Made by a program: the position numbers and the translations under genes. The notes under the pieces are model-generated. The model made no database searches, was not told where the DNA came from, and saw only the letters and a program-made list of their open reading frames with translations. Positions 63,081-64,000 of a stretch of DNA of 64,000 nucleotides are shown here, piece by piece (the stretch's first letter is position 1; every line of letters begins with the position of its first letter). Origin of the DNA: Bradyrhizobium sp. CCBAU 051011 (GTDB lineage Bacteria > Pseudomonadota > Alphaproteobacteria > Rhizobiales > Xanthobacteraceae); the NCBI RefSeq assembly GCF_009930815.1, contig NZ_CP022222.1, forward strand, positions 6,242,501 through 6,306,500. The letters are read 5' to 3'.

Positions 63081-64000
63081 TTAGCCCAAGCGCTGATCCC
63101 GCGCGTCTTCGGTGCCTTCGCTGGCAGCCTTGGTTGCCGCTTTGGCCGCGCCCTTGCGGCTGGAAATTTCCACCGCCTTGCGGCCCGAGATTTCGTGGCC
63201 GGCGTCATCGGGCATCTGCCAGAAGAAATAGGCCGACACCGCCGAGATGATCGCGACCACGAGGAATGCCGGCGGGAATACGTCGGCGCTCAGCTCGGTG
63301 ACATGCCGGTACAGCATGGTCGATTCCACCGAGAACGCGCCGACGGCGACGCCGGCCGAAATCGCCAGTTGCTGGTTGACGCTGACGAGCGTGGTGGCGC
63401 GGCTCATCTGCGGCGGTTCGACCTCGGCATAGGCGACCGTGTTGATCGCGGTGAATTGCAGCGAGCGGAAGAAGCCGCCGACGACGAGGATGATGAAGAT
63501 CAGCAATAGCGGCGTCGTCACCGTGAACAGCGCGCAGGCCGCGAGGAAGACCGCGCTGACCACGGCGTTGACCGTCATCATGTAGCGGAAGCCGAAGGCG
63601 CGGATGATGCGTGCGGCCAGCGTCTTCATCCCCATCGCGCCGACGGCCGAGGCAAACGTGACAAGGCCGGACTGGAACGGCGTCAGCCCAAAGCCTTCCT
63701 GCATCAGAAGCGGCAGCAGGAACGGCAGCGCACCGATGCCGAGCCGGAACAGGAAGCCGCCGATGATGCTGGCGCGCATGGTGGAGAGCCGCAGCAGCGA
63801 GAAATCCAGCACCGGCGAGCCGGTGCGTTTCGCGTGCATGACGTAGAGCGTCATCGAGATCGTGCCGACCGCGACCAGGCCGACGACGACCGGCCAGGGC
63901 AACAGATTAAGGCTGGCGACCGAGAGGCCGAAGGCGATGCCGGCAAGCCCGATACCGGCCAGCACCAGCCCGTAGAGATCGAAGCGCTCGGGATTCTCGC
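63081..64000 (-). CDS. MFS drug-exporter-type transporter (partial, N-terminus beyond right edge)
   Basis: The visible part covers the C-terminal 300 or so residues of a DHA2-type (EmrB/QacA-like, probably 14 TM) transporter and ends with a soluble basic tail rich in Lys and Ala. Helices such as IGLAGIAFGLSVASLNLLPW, GGFLFRLGIGALPFLLPLLM and IILVVGGFFRSLQFTAINTV are clear. The N-terminal half and the start lie to the right of position 64000. Substrate unknown. 218 bases of featureless DNA separate it from the phasin gene. Confidence 0.88.
   Translation of the reverse strand, partial: ENPERFDLYGLVLAGIGLAGIAFGLSVASLNLLPWPVVVGLVAVGTISMTLYVMHAKRTGSPVLDFSLLRLSTMRASIIGGFLFRLGIGALPFLLPLLMQEGFGLTPFQSGLVTFASAVGAMGMKTLAARIIRAFGFRYMMTVNAVVSAVFLAACALFTVTTPLLLIFIILVVGGFFRSLQFTAINTVAYAEVEPPQMSRATTLVSVNQQLAISAGVAVGAFSVESTMLYRHVTELSADVFPPAFLVVAIISAVSAYFFWQMPDDAGHEISGRKAVEISSRKGAAKAATKAASEGTEDARDQRLG

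Overview
The window is a GC-rich alphaproteobacterial chromosome segment. The gene families, the abundance of acyl-CoA catabolism and the short palindromic intergenic repeats all point to Bradyrhizobium or a close relative (Nitrobacteraceae). This is inferred from gene content; no rRNA or other phylogenetic marker is present. I see no tRNA, rRNA, CRISPR array, insertion sequence, transposase or prophage. It reads as a metabolic and transport region with a few accessory islands.

Region 1 (1-10240) is a sugar-acid catabolic locus. It holds an IlvD/Edd-type dehydratase running off the left edge, a LacI-type repressor, a four-gene sugar ABC importer, a DenD-like dehydrogenase, a KDG-type kinase and a KDPG aldolase. 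Two matching LacI-type operators sit in front of the dehydratase and the importer. Together they suggest import of a sugar or sugar acid, oxidation and dehydration to a 2-keto-3-deoxy acid, phosphorylation, and cleavage to pyruvate and a triose phosphate. Region 2 (10296-15904) holds acyl-CoA genes: an SCP2-type thiolase, then a CoA-transferase, an acyl-CoA dehydrogenase, a thiolase-like protein lacking the usual cysteine, and a DUF35 zinc-ribbon partner.

Region 3 (15905-23017) contains a carboxymuconolactone decarboxylase-like protein, an Hsp70-like ATPase, Tex, and a minus-strand group made of an ECF sigma factor between two tiny membrane proteins with CPxC motifs, followed by an isoprenylcysteine methyltransferase-like protein. 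Region 4 (23018-31157) is a TRAP-TAXI importer co-directional with a three-domain glutaminase-STAS-cNMP protein, beside a stand-alone biotinyl protein, an IclR regulator and a carboxyltransferase. Region 5 (31267-38507) has an MFS transporter, a decayed small zinc-ribbon-like gene, a DUF4337 protein, an FAD monooxygenase broken by a one-base frameshift and overlapping a DUF2783 gene, an enoyl-CoA hydratase, a thioesterase, a TetR regulator and an orphan Imm1-type immunity protein.

Region 6 (38544-47568) is a valine-degradation cluster (LysR regulator, mmsA, isobutyryl-CoA dehydrogenase, 3-hydroxyisobutyryl-CoA hydrolase, mmsB) followed by an acyl-CoA synthetase, a MaoC hydratase and an SDR. 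Region 7 (47701-57064) is mixed: a TIGR03862 flavoprotein, a D-threonine-aldolase-like enzyme, an Uup-type ABC-F protein, a DUF188 protein, a hot-dog protein, a DsbA-like isomerase, a rhodanese and an orphan CoxL-type molybdoenzyme subunit. Region 8 (57273-64000) has Ppx/GppA and RlmE separated by a phasin and an alpha/beta hydrolase, then a Crp/Fnr regulator, an intact copy of the small zinc-ribbon family, a second phasin and a truncated MFS exporter. Palindromic repeats of at least three families fill many gaps between genes.
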